From positions 1,752,311 to 1,816,310 of the forward strand of contig CP073759.1 of assembly GCA_018398995.1 (NCBI GenBank): DNA of 64,000 nt, in the 5' to 3' direction. A model generated the notes under the pieces. That model saw nothing but the letters and a program-made list of their open reading frames with translations. It made no database searches and was not told the origin of the DNA. Made by a program: the position numbers and the translations under genes. Numbering within the stretch: the first letter of the stretch is position 1; each line of letters begins with the position of its first letter. Of the stretch, positions 25,305-33,261 are shown piece by piece. Origin of the DNA: Methylophilaceae bacterium (GTDB lineage: Bacteria; Pseudomonadota; Gammaproteobacteria; Burkholderiales; Methylophilaceae).

Positions 25305-27380
25305 ATGAGCGTATTTTTAAAGCTAAATTTTTATGCAAAAACAGTTAAGCCATTATTAATAATTAGTTTTTTGATGGTTGTTGAAAATGGGTATGCAGAA
25401 GAGGTAATACATCTAGATAACGTTGATGTGATAGGTAATTACGATAATGGATTGGGTACTTCTGATGCTGCCAGCCAAGGGGTGGTAACGCGTAATTTAA
25501 TTGAATCTAGGCCAGCACTTCGCACGGGTGAATTGCTGGAGTTTGTACCTAACTTAATTGTTTCTCAACATAGTGGCAACGGTAAGGCTAATCAGTATTA
25601 TTTACGTGGTTTTAATTTAGATCACGGCACTGATTTTGCAACGTTTGTTGATGGTGTGCCAGTGAATATGAGGACGCATGCACATGGGCAAGGTTATACC
25701 GATTTAAACTTTTTGATTCCTGAGCTGGTTAACCGGATTGATTATAAAAAAGGACCTTATTTTGCCGAGGAAGGCGACTTTGCTTCGGCAGGTTCTGCAC
25801 ATATGCAACTGCTTAACCGAATGCCAAGCGGTTTGGCATCGGTTACTTTTGGTACATATGGCTATCAACGGTATCTGTTAGCCAATTCTCTGGCAGTTGC
25901 GGATGGTGATTTACTCTATGCGCTAGAGATGAACCGCAATAACGGCCCTTGGGAAAGTGAAGAAAATCTTAAAAAGATCAATGCTGTTTTGCGTTATTCA
26001 AGCGGTACTTATCTTGATGGATTTAATATCACGGCAATGGCGTATCATAACCAATGGGATGCTACTGACCAAATTCCTTTACGTGCGTTGCAAGCTAAAA
26101 CCATTGACCGTTTTGATACGATTGATGAGACCAATGGTGGTGAGTCATCACGTTATAGCTTAAGCGTTGCACGTTATCTGCGTGATAATGATGGTGCATT
26201 TGATTTTAATGCCTATGCGCTTCATTCAAAGTTAAATCTTTACAGCAACTTTACCTATTTTTTGAATAATCCAATTGATGGTGACCAATTTAACCAAAAT
26301 GAGCGCCGCACTGCAGTCGGTTTTAATGTGGCTAAAACATGGTTCGCTGATATGTTTGATTTGCCAACACAAAACAAAGTTGGGTTGCAAACACGTTATG
26401 ATGATTTATCACCAGTAGCGCTATACAACACAGTTGCCACTAATCGCACGACATTGATTCGCTCTGATGAGGTGAAAGAGCTATCTAATGGCTTGTTTAT
26501 TGAGAATAGTACGCAATGGCATGATCAGTTTAGGTCAGTTTTGGGATTGCGGTATGACCATTATTATTTTGATGTGGATAGTAGCATTCAAAACAATTCA
26601 GGTAGGGAGCAAGACCACATAGTTTCACCCAAACTTTCACTGATCTTTGGGCCTTGGGCACAAACAGAATTTTTTGTTAATTACGGTGAAGGTTTTCATA
26701 GCAATGATGCACGAGGTACTACGCAAACTGAGTTGCCCAATGGCGACCCAGCTTCGCCAGTGACGCCACTTGCCGCATCAAAAGGCAGTGAAATTGGGTT
26801 GCGTACCGAGATTATTCCCAATCTACAAAGCTCGCTGGCTATTTGGCAATTAGATTTAGATTCTGAGCTGCTTTATATTGGGGATGCAGGCGAGACCGAG
26901 CCTACCAGGGCAAGTAAACGCAAAGGGTTTGAATGGAGTAATCATTACATTGCTAACGATTGGCTGCTATTGGATTTTGATGTGGCGCTATCGCAAGCAC
27001 GTTATCGAAACGATGACGGTTCAGGCCGACATATCCTTGGCTCACTTGGCAGAGTCATTTCTTTTGGTGCTAGCTTTAATAACATCCATCAATGGTCAGG
27101 TGCATTTCAGTTGCGCCATTTTGGGCCAAGGCCATTGTTAGAAGATAATAGTGTGCGCTCAAATTCCACAACGGTGGCTTACGCGCGAGTAGGGTATCAA
27201 GTGAATCCTCAAACTAAAATAACATTGGATGTGTTTAATTTATTTAACCGCAAACAAAGTGATATTGATTATTTTTATAGCTCTAGACTGAATGGCGAAG
27301 CGGCTGGCGGTGTGGACGATAAGCATTTTCATCCTGTTGAACCGATTAGTGCGCGGCTAACAGTGAATTATCATTTTTAA
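25305..27380 (+). CDS. TonB-dependent outer-membrane receptor between two pqqA genes
   Basis: The protein of about 690 residues has a signal peptide (hydrophobic stretch about 15-28, ending GYA), a plug domain with YYLRGFNLDHGTDFATFVDG and a C-terminal 22-strand barrel ending in the aromatic NYHF. I use the ATG at 25305; the frame is open from a TTG at 25272, and no start has a good ribosome binding site. The substrate is not visible. The pqqA genes on both sides make a role in PQQ, or in the metals used with PQQ enzymes (calcium or lanthanides), conceivable, but this is only context. Confidence 0.85.
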   Translation: MSVFLKLNFYAKTVKPLLIISFLMVVENGYAEEVIHLDNVDVIGNYDNGLGTSDAASQGVVTRNLIESRPALRTGELLEFVPNLIVSQHSGNGKANQYYLRGFNLDHGTDFATFVDGVPVNMRTHAHGQGYTDLNFLIPELVNRIDYKKGPYFAEEGDFASAGSAHMQLLNRMPSGLASVTFGTYGYQRYLLANSLAVADGDLLYALEMNRNNGPWESEENLKKINAVLRYSSGTYLDGFNITAMAYHNQWDATDQIPLRALQAKTIDRFDTIDETNGGESSRYSLSVARYLRDNDGAFDFNAYALHSKLNLYSNFTYFLNNPIDGDQFNQNERRTAVGFNVAKTWFADMFDLPTQNKVGLQTRYDDLSPVALYNTVATNRTTLIRSDEVKELSNGLFIENSTQWHDQFRSVLGLRYDHYYFDVDSSIQNNSGREQDHIVSPKLSLIFGPWAQTEFFVNYGEGFHSNDARGTTQTELPNGDPASPVTPLAASKGSEIGLRTEIIPNLQSSLAIWQLDLDSELLYIGDAGETEPTRASKRKGFEWSNHYIANDWLLLDFDVALSQARYRNDDGSGRHILGSLGRVISFGASFNNIHQWSGAFQLRHFGPRPLLEDNSVRSNSTTVAYARVGYQVNPQTKITLDVFNLFNRKQSDIDYFYSSRLNGEAAGGVDDKHFHPVEPISARLTVNYHF

Positions 27381-27415
27381 AGTTGATTGCGTTTATGCGA
27401 TTTAACAGGCAACAA

Positions 27416-27439
27416 AAAACCCAGCCTAAGCTGGGTTTT
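27416..27439. terminator. Bidirectional terminator between TonB receptor and pqqA copy 2
   Basis: Stem AAAACCCAGC/GCTGGGTTTT with loop CTAA lies 35 bp after the receptor stop and 17 bp beyond the pqqA stop on the other strand. It is A-rich on the left and T-rich on the right, so it can end transcription from both sides. Confidence 0.75.
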
Positions 27440-27456
27440 GTTTTAAGCGTTTAAGC

Positions 27457-27528
27457 TTATTTGTTCATTACGTACATTGTTACTTCAAAGCCAAAACGCA
27501 TTTCTGTAGCTGCTGGTGTTGTCCACAT
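27457..27528 (-). CDS. pqqA: PqqA, PQQ precursor peptide, copy 2
   Basis: It encodes the same 23-residue peptide as copy 1, with Glu15 and Tyr19 in place, and a ribosome binding site ending GGAG before the ATG. The stop-to-terminator spacer (AAGCGTTTAAGC region) is also identical. Upstream, similarity is patchy: the 33-bp operator block, the -10 and a leader block around CATCATTGCTGAT are kept, while the sequence between has drifted. This indicates an old duplication kept under selection. Copy 2 lies downstream of, and convergent to, the TonB receptor. Confidence 0.93.
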   Translation of the reverse strand: MWTTPAATEMRFGFEVTMYVMNK

Positions 27529-27606
27529 AATATTTCTCCATGTATTAAGTCGTTAAGTTTGTTTATTTCAAACATTCATCATTGCTGATGTGTTTCTATG
27601 AATATT

Positions 27607-27674
27607 ATAATACAGGCTTGTTGCATGATTGGCCTGAGCGAGTCACGTAAAAACGGCTAATGATTTTACGTAAT
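27607..27674 (-). promoter_or_regulatory. pqqA copy 2 promoter: -10 and upstream direct repeat
   Basis: The -10 TATTAT (27607-27612, overlapped by a perfect TATAAT at 27604-27609) lies 29 bp from the block 27642-27674, exactly the spacing seen for copy 1. The block again has TTACGT twice, 23 bp apart. Conservation of the block and the spacing against a diverged background supports function. Confidence 0.6.
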
Positions 27675-27747
27675 GTTGAATATAGTAAGCATGAGGCAAA
27701 AGTAATCATTTAATCATTAATAAGTAATTGTCTGTTTTGCTTATTTG

Positions 27748-27762
27748 CGCAACAATGTTGCA
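27748..27762. promoter_or_regulatory. Putative Zur box before the AstE/AspA-like gene
   Basis: CGCAACAATGTTGCA differs in one base from the box TGCAACAATGTTGCA in the zinc operon promoter 14 kb away. It ends 25 bp before the ATG of the metallopeptidase gene, a position suited to repression. Confidence 0.6.
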
Positions 27763-27787
27763 TTACATCGTAAACTAGTTATTGATT

Positions 27788-28804
27788 ATGCGCTTTATAT
27801 GCACCATTTTATGTTTGGGTTGTTTTCATTTTGCTTACGCAGGCAGTACGTTTTTACTAGCTGATCAAGAAGTTGAATCTGGAAAATCGGTCTCATGGAT
27901 GCAAACAGTTGCTAGTACTGCGCTACCCATTACTGTGATTCACGGTCGATATCCGGGCCCAGTATTGACACTAACGGCTGGTATTCATGGGGATGAGTTT
28001 CCTGCTATTTTTGCGCTACAGCAATTACGCCAAACGATTAAACCAGACGCATTACATGGTACGTTGATTATTGTGCATCTCGCTAATCTTGAAGGCTTTC
28101 ATGGCAGAAGAGTGGCGTTAAGCCCTGTTGATGAGAAAAACTTAAATCGTGTTTTTCCAGGGCATGCCAACGGCACCTTGACCGAGCAAATTGCTGATTT
28201 TTTGACACGGGAAATTATTACTAAAACCGATTATTTGATTGATATTCATTCAGGTAGCTGGAACCAAACGCTGTTGCCACATGTGTATTCCCCTGTGCTG
28301 AACAATGCCACACTTGATAAGAAAACCTTAGATTTTGCTAAAGCATTGGGCATACCGCATATTGTTTTATATGACGAGCGACCTAACGACCCAGCGCATT
28401 CCATTTCATATCCCAATACGGCGCAAACCAGAGGTAAGCCTGGATTGACGTTAGAAGTAGGGCAGCTTGGGCAAAGAAAGCAAGCAGATATTGAATCGAT
28501 ATACCAAGCTTGTATGCATGCAATTCATCATTTAAACATGTTGGAGCTTGTTTCAAAAACCCAGTCTAATCCAGTGCTTTATCGCAAATTAGTGAGTATT
28601 AAAAGCCCTCATACAGGCATTTTCAATTCAATGGTAAAGGTTGGCGATCAAGTTATGGCAGGGCAGGAAGTCGGTTGGATAAGCGATTATTTTGGTCATC
28701 GCATCGCGACATTGTATTCGGCTGTTACGGGGACTGTTTTGATGCAAAAAGACACACCACCGATTCGTAAAGGTGAAGCAACAATTGATATTGGTATTCG
28801 TTAA
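27788..28804 (+). CDS. Exported AstE/AspA-like (M14-type) zinc hydrolase
   Basis: The protein of about 338 residues has a signal peptide (MRFICTILCLGCFHFAYA) and a succinylglutamate desuccinylase/aspartoacylase-type domain. Zinc ligands are visible in GIHGDEF (His, Glu) and DIHSG (His), and a catalytic Glu is likely in TLEVGQ. The C-terminal part (about 255-338) looks like a small beta domain. The export signal suggests amide or peptide hydrolysis in the periplasm. I use the ATG at 27788 instead of the TTG at 27782. A putative Zur box upstream and the adjoining zinc island suggest expression in zinc shortage, perhaps to free zinc from ligands or peptides. Confidence 0.82.
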   Translation: MRFICTILCLGCFHFAYAGSTFLLADQEVESGKSVSWMQTVASTALPITVIHGRYPGPVLTLTAGIHGDEFPAIFALQQLRQTIKPDALHGTLIIVHLANLEGFHGRRVALSPVDEKNLNRVFPGHANGTLTEQIADFLTREIITKTDYLIDIHSGSWNQTLLPHVYSPVLNNATLDKKTLDFAKALGIPHIVLYDERPNDPAHSISYPNTAQTRGKPGLTLEVGQLGQRKQADIESIYQACMHAIHHLNMLELVSKTQSNPVLYRKLVSIKSPHTGIFNSMVKVGDQVMAGQEVGWISDYFGHRIATLYSAVTGTVLMQKDTPPIRKGEATIDIGIR

Positions 28805-28898
28805 TGCCGGACTGAAAATTATCGGACTGTAAATTTTAGTTTGCTTAATAAAACTTCACTACATGACCAATTTGGTTGCTTCGCCTTAATGCCACTGA

Positions 28899-29249
28899 TT
28901 ACACAATATCTATTTTCCCATGGTCATCGCAGTGATCGCCATGCGGGTGATGCAGATGACCATCAACTAAATAATCAATGTGATCACCATGCGGTACTGC
29001 AGGGTGTCCGCAATCAGGCCCATGGATATGCGCGGCGTCATGACCAGCGCATTGGTGTGCTGGCGTGCAGGTGTCTGGATTTTGGGTGCTGATTTCTATC
29101 GTATGCTCATCCACGTGATCGCCATGCATATGGTGTAAATGACCGTCGTGCAAATAATCGACATGGTCTTGGTGTTTAATGGCTACATGGCCACAATCTT
29201 CGCCATGTTGGTGGCTGTGGTTGGCATGTTGTTCGCAAGGTTTGTTCAT
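28899..29249 (-). CDS. Histidine-rich, internally repeated metal-binding protein
   Basis: The 116-residue protein is about one quarter His and has no signal peptide. It contains two related segments, DHVDYLHDGHLHHMHGDHVD (about 29-48) and DHIDYLVDGHLHHPHGDHCD (about 87-106), plus Cys-containing pieces EDCGH and PDCGH. Such proteins bind zinc or related metals as a buffer or donor. A GAGGGAG site precedes the ATG. It lies 178 nt after the last gene of the zinc operon on the same strand and may belong to the same transcript. Confidence 0.8.
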   Translation of the reverse strand: MNKPCEQHANHSHQHGEDCGHVAIKHQDHVDYLHDGHLHHMHGDHVDEHTIEISTQNPDTCTPAHQCAGHDAAHIHGPDCGHPAVPHGDHIDYLVDGHLHHPHGDHCDDHGKIDIV

Positions 29250-29427
29250 GATAATGCTCCCTCAACTTAAGATAATTAATGTCAGAAATCAGTGTAGTCA
29301 AAAATATACCTATTTTGGTTAACAAGCAAGTATTAAAAACAAGGTAGAGACAGGCTTGCAATGTATGTGGCGTGGTTATTTAAGATTAAAAAGCCAAATA
29401 TTTTCTGCAGATTCAACCTATATTTGA

Positions 29428-30069
29428 TTAATTGTTAACCACTTCTTTATACGCTTCGATGGATTCAATCTGAATTTTGTAACCCGCAGATCCTAAGCTG
29501 GTATTTGTGAGCATAGTTCGCATCTTGCCGATGATGGTGACCGGCCCTTGAATCAGCGCGGCATCTTTTAATATTTTATTTTGTTGTGGATGATTGTTTG
29601 TTGCATTGATGGCATGAATAGCCTGGTTGCTTGGCGGAGGCGGCACATGAATGCAGGCGCCAAAATAAGGTACTAATAGAAATTCTTTCACCTTATTTTT
29701 ATCAATATCCAAAGGGACAACAAAACCCGCAATTCTGACGCGTTGTCCGTTTAATGCTGGAATGATGGGCGCACTTTTCCACGCTTCGCCTACAGCAATA
29801 AGCGCATCTCTTGCACGTGGATCGCTGTCTTCTAGCTTATCTAACTCTAATCCTTTGAGCGCTGCTAGCGGATCCCAGTCTGCTGGAGAAAGCTCATCCC
29901 AGTTCAAGTTTTTGTATGCGATATTAGGCGCTACTGTTGCTGGATTTTCCTTTTGTAGTGATTCACCCACTTTATATGGCGATTTTTCGGCCGCATGTAA
30001 ATTACATACACTCAGTGTGACGATACAAATGGCGACGAGTCGAAGAGAAAAAGTCAATGTATGCTCCAT
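29428..30069 (-). CDS. DUF3299 protein, copy 1 (ZrgD/E-like)
   Basis: The 213-residue exported protein (signal peptide about 1-27, ending LHAAE) carries the DUF3299 pattern: NWDELSPADWDP, a basic/acidic middle, and LLVPYFGACIHVPPPPSNQA near residue 140. DUF3299 proteins accompany DUF2796 and MacB-like ABC genes in zinc-regulated clusters such as zrg of Vibrio cholerae, where they are thought to act in the periplasm. The Cys-x-His of GACIH could bind metal. It follows its paralogue with a 3-nt gap. Confidence 0.82.
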   Translation of the reverse strand: MEHTLTFSLRLVAICIVTLSVCNLHAAEKSPYKVGESLQKENPATVAPNIAYKNLNWDELSPADWDPLAALKGLELDKLEDSDPRARDALIAVGEAWKSAPIIPALNGQRVRIAGFVVPLDIDKNKVKEFLLVPYFGACIHVPPPPSNQAIHAINATNNHPQQNKILKDAALIQGPVTIIGKMRTMLTNTSLGSAGYKIQIESIEAYKEVVNN

Positions 30070-30072
30070 GTG

Positions 30073-30669
30073 TTATAAGGCCGTTTCGACAGCAGGCTGA
30101 ACAATATCAGCTTGCATTTGGTAGCCAGCTACACCCAGTGCCGATGTTGTTTGTGTTACCTGAAGCTTGCCGCTCACTGCAACAAATGTTTCCAACTCAT
30201 TCAATGGTAATCCTTTCCCCGCGACCTGTACATAAATCACTTGATTGCTTGGGGGTGGCGGCGAGTGAATACACGCGCCAAAGTAAGGCACTAATAAAAA
30301 GGTTTTGGTCAAATTAACATCGCCATCTAATGGCACCATATAGCCATTAATCGTCACAGCTTTGCTGTCTAAATGACTAACCACTGGCGCATTATTCCAT
30401 TGTTCTCGCACATTTTTTAATAGTTCGAATGCACGTGGATCGTCATCTTCCATAGTATCTAAATCAATGTCTTTTAATAGTGCCATTGCATCCCAATTGT
30501 TTGGCGTGAGTGCACGCCAGTCTAATAAGGGATAATCTACCGAGCCTGTTATTGGCAAGCTTACATTTTCTGTTGGATGTGTTGATTGATCGCAGCTTAA
30601 GATAGCTAAAGTGCTGAGAATATAAAGTAGCCACTTATTATGGGCTGCAAATATTGATTTACGTATCAT
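30073..30669 (-). CDS. DUF3299 lipoprotein, copy 2 (ZrgD/E-like)
   Basis: The 198-residue paralogue of the downstream gene has a lipobox LAILSC (Cys about 26), so it should be membrane-anchored while the other copy is soluble. It keeps DWRALTPNNWD and LVPYFGACIHSPPPPSNQ. Its start overlaps the stop of the upstream ABC permease by one base. Role inferred as for the paralogue: periplasmic partner of the ABC system in zinc handling. Confidence 0.82.
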   Translation of the reverse strand: MIRKSIFAAHNKWLLYILSTLAILSCDQSTHPTENVSLPITGSVDYPLLDWRALTPNNWDAMALLKDIDLDTMEDDDPRAFELLKNVREQWNNAPVVSHLDSKAVTINGYMVPLDGDVNLTKTFLLVPYFGACIHSPPPPSNQVIYVQVAGKGLPLNELETFVAVSGKLQVTQTTSALGVAGYQMQADIVQPAVETAL

Positions 30670-31928
30670 TAAATTCTTGGTGTTAAACCATCAATTAACG
30701 ATAATCGATAAGCACGATAGCCTGGGATCACACTCGCTAGCAAGCTCACTACTAAAACTGCGCCAACTAGTTGTAATTCGCTAAACGAAATAACAGGAGC
30801 ATTAAATACAATCCCATAGCGCGATTGTGCCATGGGCGCCAATATCAAGGTTAATACCGATAACAATGCAACACCCAACACAATGCCTGATAGCGAGATG
30901 AATAAACCTTCGCTGGTGAGCAACATCCATAAGTCGCGTGGTCTTGCGCCAACCGAGCGCAAAATGGCAAGCTCTCGTCTACGTTCATTTAAGCCGGCCA
31001 GCACAACGGCGATTAATCCGCTTAAGCCAACAACAACCACCATGGCAGAAACGGCTTTTAATGATTGTTCTGCCACATTCACCACTTGCCAAAGCTGCTC
31101 AAGCGCTACGCCTGGCATGACAGCAAGTAAGGCTTCTTTATCATTTGTATTGATCTCGCGCTGTACTTTAAACACGGCAGCCCGGTTCTTGAGACCAATT
31201 AGCGTTGCTGTGATTTCTTTTGGCGCTAAATCAAATTTTTTAACATACTCCGCTGGAATAGAAAACCCTGGCATGGGGGCGCCGCCTATCCAATCTAAGT
31301 GAATGGCATTAATCGCTTCTAAACTGACATGCACAGTGCGGTCGACTGGCGTGCCTGTTGGTGCAAGAATACCCACCACCGTAAATGGCTTATTGTCATG
31401 TTTCGGTCCAGTGACACGCATGCCATGATTGAGTGTGATGCTGTCGCCCAGCTGATAGCCACGTTGTGCTGCAACTTCTGCACCAAGCACGACATCAAAA
31501 ATAGCATCAAATGGTTTGCCTTGTGAAAAGCGGAGTTGTTGTGTATCGCCATACTGAAAATACTTAAAATAATGACTATTAGTCCCAAGGACAGGAAAAC
31601 CGTGGTGTGAATCTCCTAATGCAATGGGAATAGACCAAGCGATCATTGGACTATTGCTGATGGCTTGGTATGAGGCCCAGCTCATATTGTTGGTTGCTTC
31701 ACCCATGCGAAATACGGCATAAAGCATTAATTGCACATTGCTGGTTCTGGCACCAACGACTAAATCTGTTGCCGAGATGGCGTGGCTAAAACTATCATGT
31801 GTTTGTGTGCGTAAACGCTCTACACCCAGCAGCATGGTTACGCTAAGCGCAATGGCGATTACCGTGAGGCTAAGGGTGAAGCGGCGGTTCCAAGCGCTTT
31901 TTAAGGCTAACAATAGAAGATGTTTCAT
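30669..31928 (-). CDS. MacB/FtsX-like ABC permease
   Basis: The 419-residue protein has one N-terminal membrane helix (about 17-38), a periplasmic domain of about 220 residues and three C-terminal helices, ending with VIPGYRAYRLSLIDGL. This is the type VII (MacB/LolC) ABC fold, which works mechanically on periplasmic substrates and does not usually move solutes through a channel. The start overlaps the ATPase stop by 4 nt. With DUF2796 and DUF3299 it matches the zinc-responsive Zrg-type system. Confidence 0.87.
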   Translation of the reverse strand: MKHLLLLALKSAWNRRFTLSLTVIAIALSVTMLLGVERLRTQTHDSFSHAISATDLVVGARTSNVQLMLYAVFRMGEATNNMSWASYQAISNSPMIAWSIPIALGDSHHGFPVLGTNSHYFKYFQYGDTQQLRFSQGKPFDAIFDVVLGAEVAAQRGYQLGDSITLNHGMRVTGPKHDNKPFTVVGILAPTGTPVDRTVHVSLEAINAIHLDWIGGAPMPGFSIPAEYVKKFDLAPKEITATLIGLKNRAAVFKVQREINTNDKEALLAVMPGVALEQLWQVVNVAEQSLKAVSAMVVVVGLSGLIAVVLAGLNERRRELAILRSVGARPRDLWMLLTSEGLFISLSGIVLGVALLSVLTLILAPMAQSRYGIVFNAPVISFSELQLVGAVLVVSLLASVIPGYRAYRLSLIDGLTPRI

Positions 31929-32641
31929 GCAGTTTCTGACAATGTTGTTTGATTAATTGCCTTGTTCATACTGATTAAATCAATTTCTCGATGAAAGTGA
32001 CTGGCTAATCTGCGGTCATGACTCACAAACAGCAGTAAAGCATTGGCTTCTACGCATTCATGCAAGAGCAACTCAAGAAAAGCCATCTGTCTATCAGCAT
32101 CAAGCGCCGAGGTTGGCTCATCTGCAATAATCATCTCTGGCTTGCCAATGAGTGCGCGTGCCGCCGCCACGCGCTGTTGCTGGCCTACGCTGAGTTGGGT
32201 TACAGGTTGATGCCAAAGTGTTGGGTTCAAATCCAGCTTGGTGAGCAAACGCTCGGCTTCCGCTTTGAGTGTGTTGCCACTAGCAAGCGTTTTTGTTCGC
32301 CGCAGTTGAGAAAATTGACAAGGCAACAAAACGTTTTCCAAGACTGACAAATAAGGAATCAAATTAAACTGTTGAAAAATGTAGCCAATATGATCTGCCC
32401 GTACGCGGTCGCGCTGGGTTTGTGACAACTGATTAAACGCATGACCCAATAGTTTGATTGTGCCACGCTCAGCCGTTAGTACGCCGCCTAATAAACCAAG
32501 CAATGTGCTCTTGCCACTGCCACTTGGGCCATATAAAAAAATGCGTTCGCCAGCATGGGCTTCAAAGTTTTCGATATCCAAGCAGGCTAACTGCATGCCC
32601 GGATAGCGAAATAGTAAGTCTTTGATGACAATCTGCTGCAT
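31925..32641 (-). CDS. MacB/LolD-like ABC ATPase
   Basis: The 238-residue ATPase has Walker A GPSGSGKST near residue 40, signature LSVGQQQRVAAARAL near 148 and Walker B MIIADEPTSALD, all in LolD/MacB style. It is the energy subunit for the permease downstream (4-nt overlap) and starts 6 nt after the DUF2796 gene. Confidence 0.9.
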   Translation of the reverse strand: MQQIVIKDLLFRYPGMQLACLDIENFEAHAGERIFLYGPSGSGKSTLLGLLGGVLTAERGTIKLLGHAFNQLSQTQRDRVRADHIGYIFQQFNLIPYLSVLENVLLPCQFSQLRRTKTLASGNTLKAEAERLLTKLDLNPTLWHQPVTQLSVGQQQRVAAARALIGKPEMIIADEPTSALDADRQMAFLELLLHECVEANALLLFVSHDRRLASHFHREIDLISMNKAINQTTLSETA

Positions 32642-32647
32642 ACTGAA

Positions 32648-33196
32648 TTACCAAGTTAATTGGGGTTTGTTGGCTGTGATTGTAGCTGCTGTTTGACCGC
32701 GATGACTAATAACTTCTGCTGTTAACTGATGTAAGAGAGGGAAAGCCTTAAATACATTGATTTGCAAATCTCGCAAACGGTTGACTTGATTGCATTGATA
32801 AACCATTTCAGCATCTAAATCAGCATGTCCTGCTGCATGGTCATGCGCATGTTGAGTCGTCGTTTCAGCTTGATTTTTTTTCTTAATCACTAAAGAATCT
32901 AACTGAACACTTTGTAACTTGCACTGCGCGTCTTTGGATGGCAAAAAAAGAGACGGCTTATAAAACTGCTTAATCATGTTTTGCACTTGTTCAACTTCCG
33001 CCTGATTACGTGGCTTATGCTCAAAACCCAATAAGTTATCTAAAGGGCTAGAAAAATGGATGGTGAGCGTATTGGCATCTACCGCAACTTGGAGTGTGGC
33101 ATTGCCATGTTGATGAGCGGCTAACGATACAGCAAGCGCCTGTGATGAGAAGAAATAGCCAACCAAAAAAGCCTCTAATCCTAATCGTTTTTTCAC
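32648..33196 (-). CDS. ZrgA-like periplasmic zinc-binding protein (DUF2796)
   Basis: The 182-residue protein has a signal peptide (about 1-22), a DUF2796-type core beginning AAHQHGNATLQVAVD and containing SPLDNLLGFEH, and a His-rich loop with HAHDHAAGHADLD near residue 120. DUF2796 proteins (ZrgA in Vibrio cholerae) bind zinc in the periplasm and work with an ABC pair. There are 65 nt between it and the upstream GTPase gene, with no obvious Zur box, so it is probably read from the common operon promoter. Confidence 0.86.
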   Translation of the reverse strand: MKKRLGLEAFLVGYFFSSQALAVSLAAHQHGNATLQVAVDANTLTIHFSSPLDNLLGFEHKPRNQAEVEQVQNMIKQFYKPSLFLPSKDAQCKLQSVQLDSLVIKKKNQAETTTQHAHDHAAGHADLDAEMVYQCNQVNRLRDLQINVFKAFPLLHQLTAEVISHRGQTAATITANKPQLTW

Positions 33197-33261
33197 TAAA
33201 ACACCTCGCTTCCATTAGCCTATTAGAAAATAATACTACTTTTACTTTATTCACTGCTTGA

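Noticed and set aside
25305-27380. Calling the pqqA-flanked receptor a PQQ receptor (PqqU/YncD)
   Set aside because: The visible plug motifs do not resemble YncD as I recall it, and neighbourhood alone cannot fix the substrate.
29355-29372. Zur box before the His-rich gene
   Set aside because: Only the left half-site (TTGCAA) is present; the right half does not match.
30832-31302. 156-codon plus-strand frame inside the MacB-like permease gene
   Set aside because: It is antisense to a well-supported membrane protein and reads as low-complexity shadow sequence.
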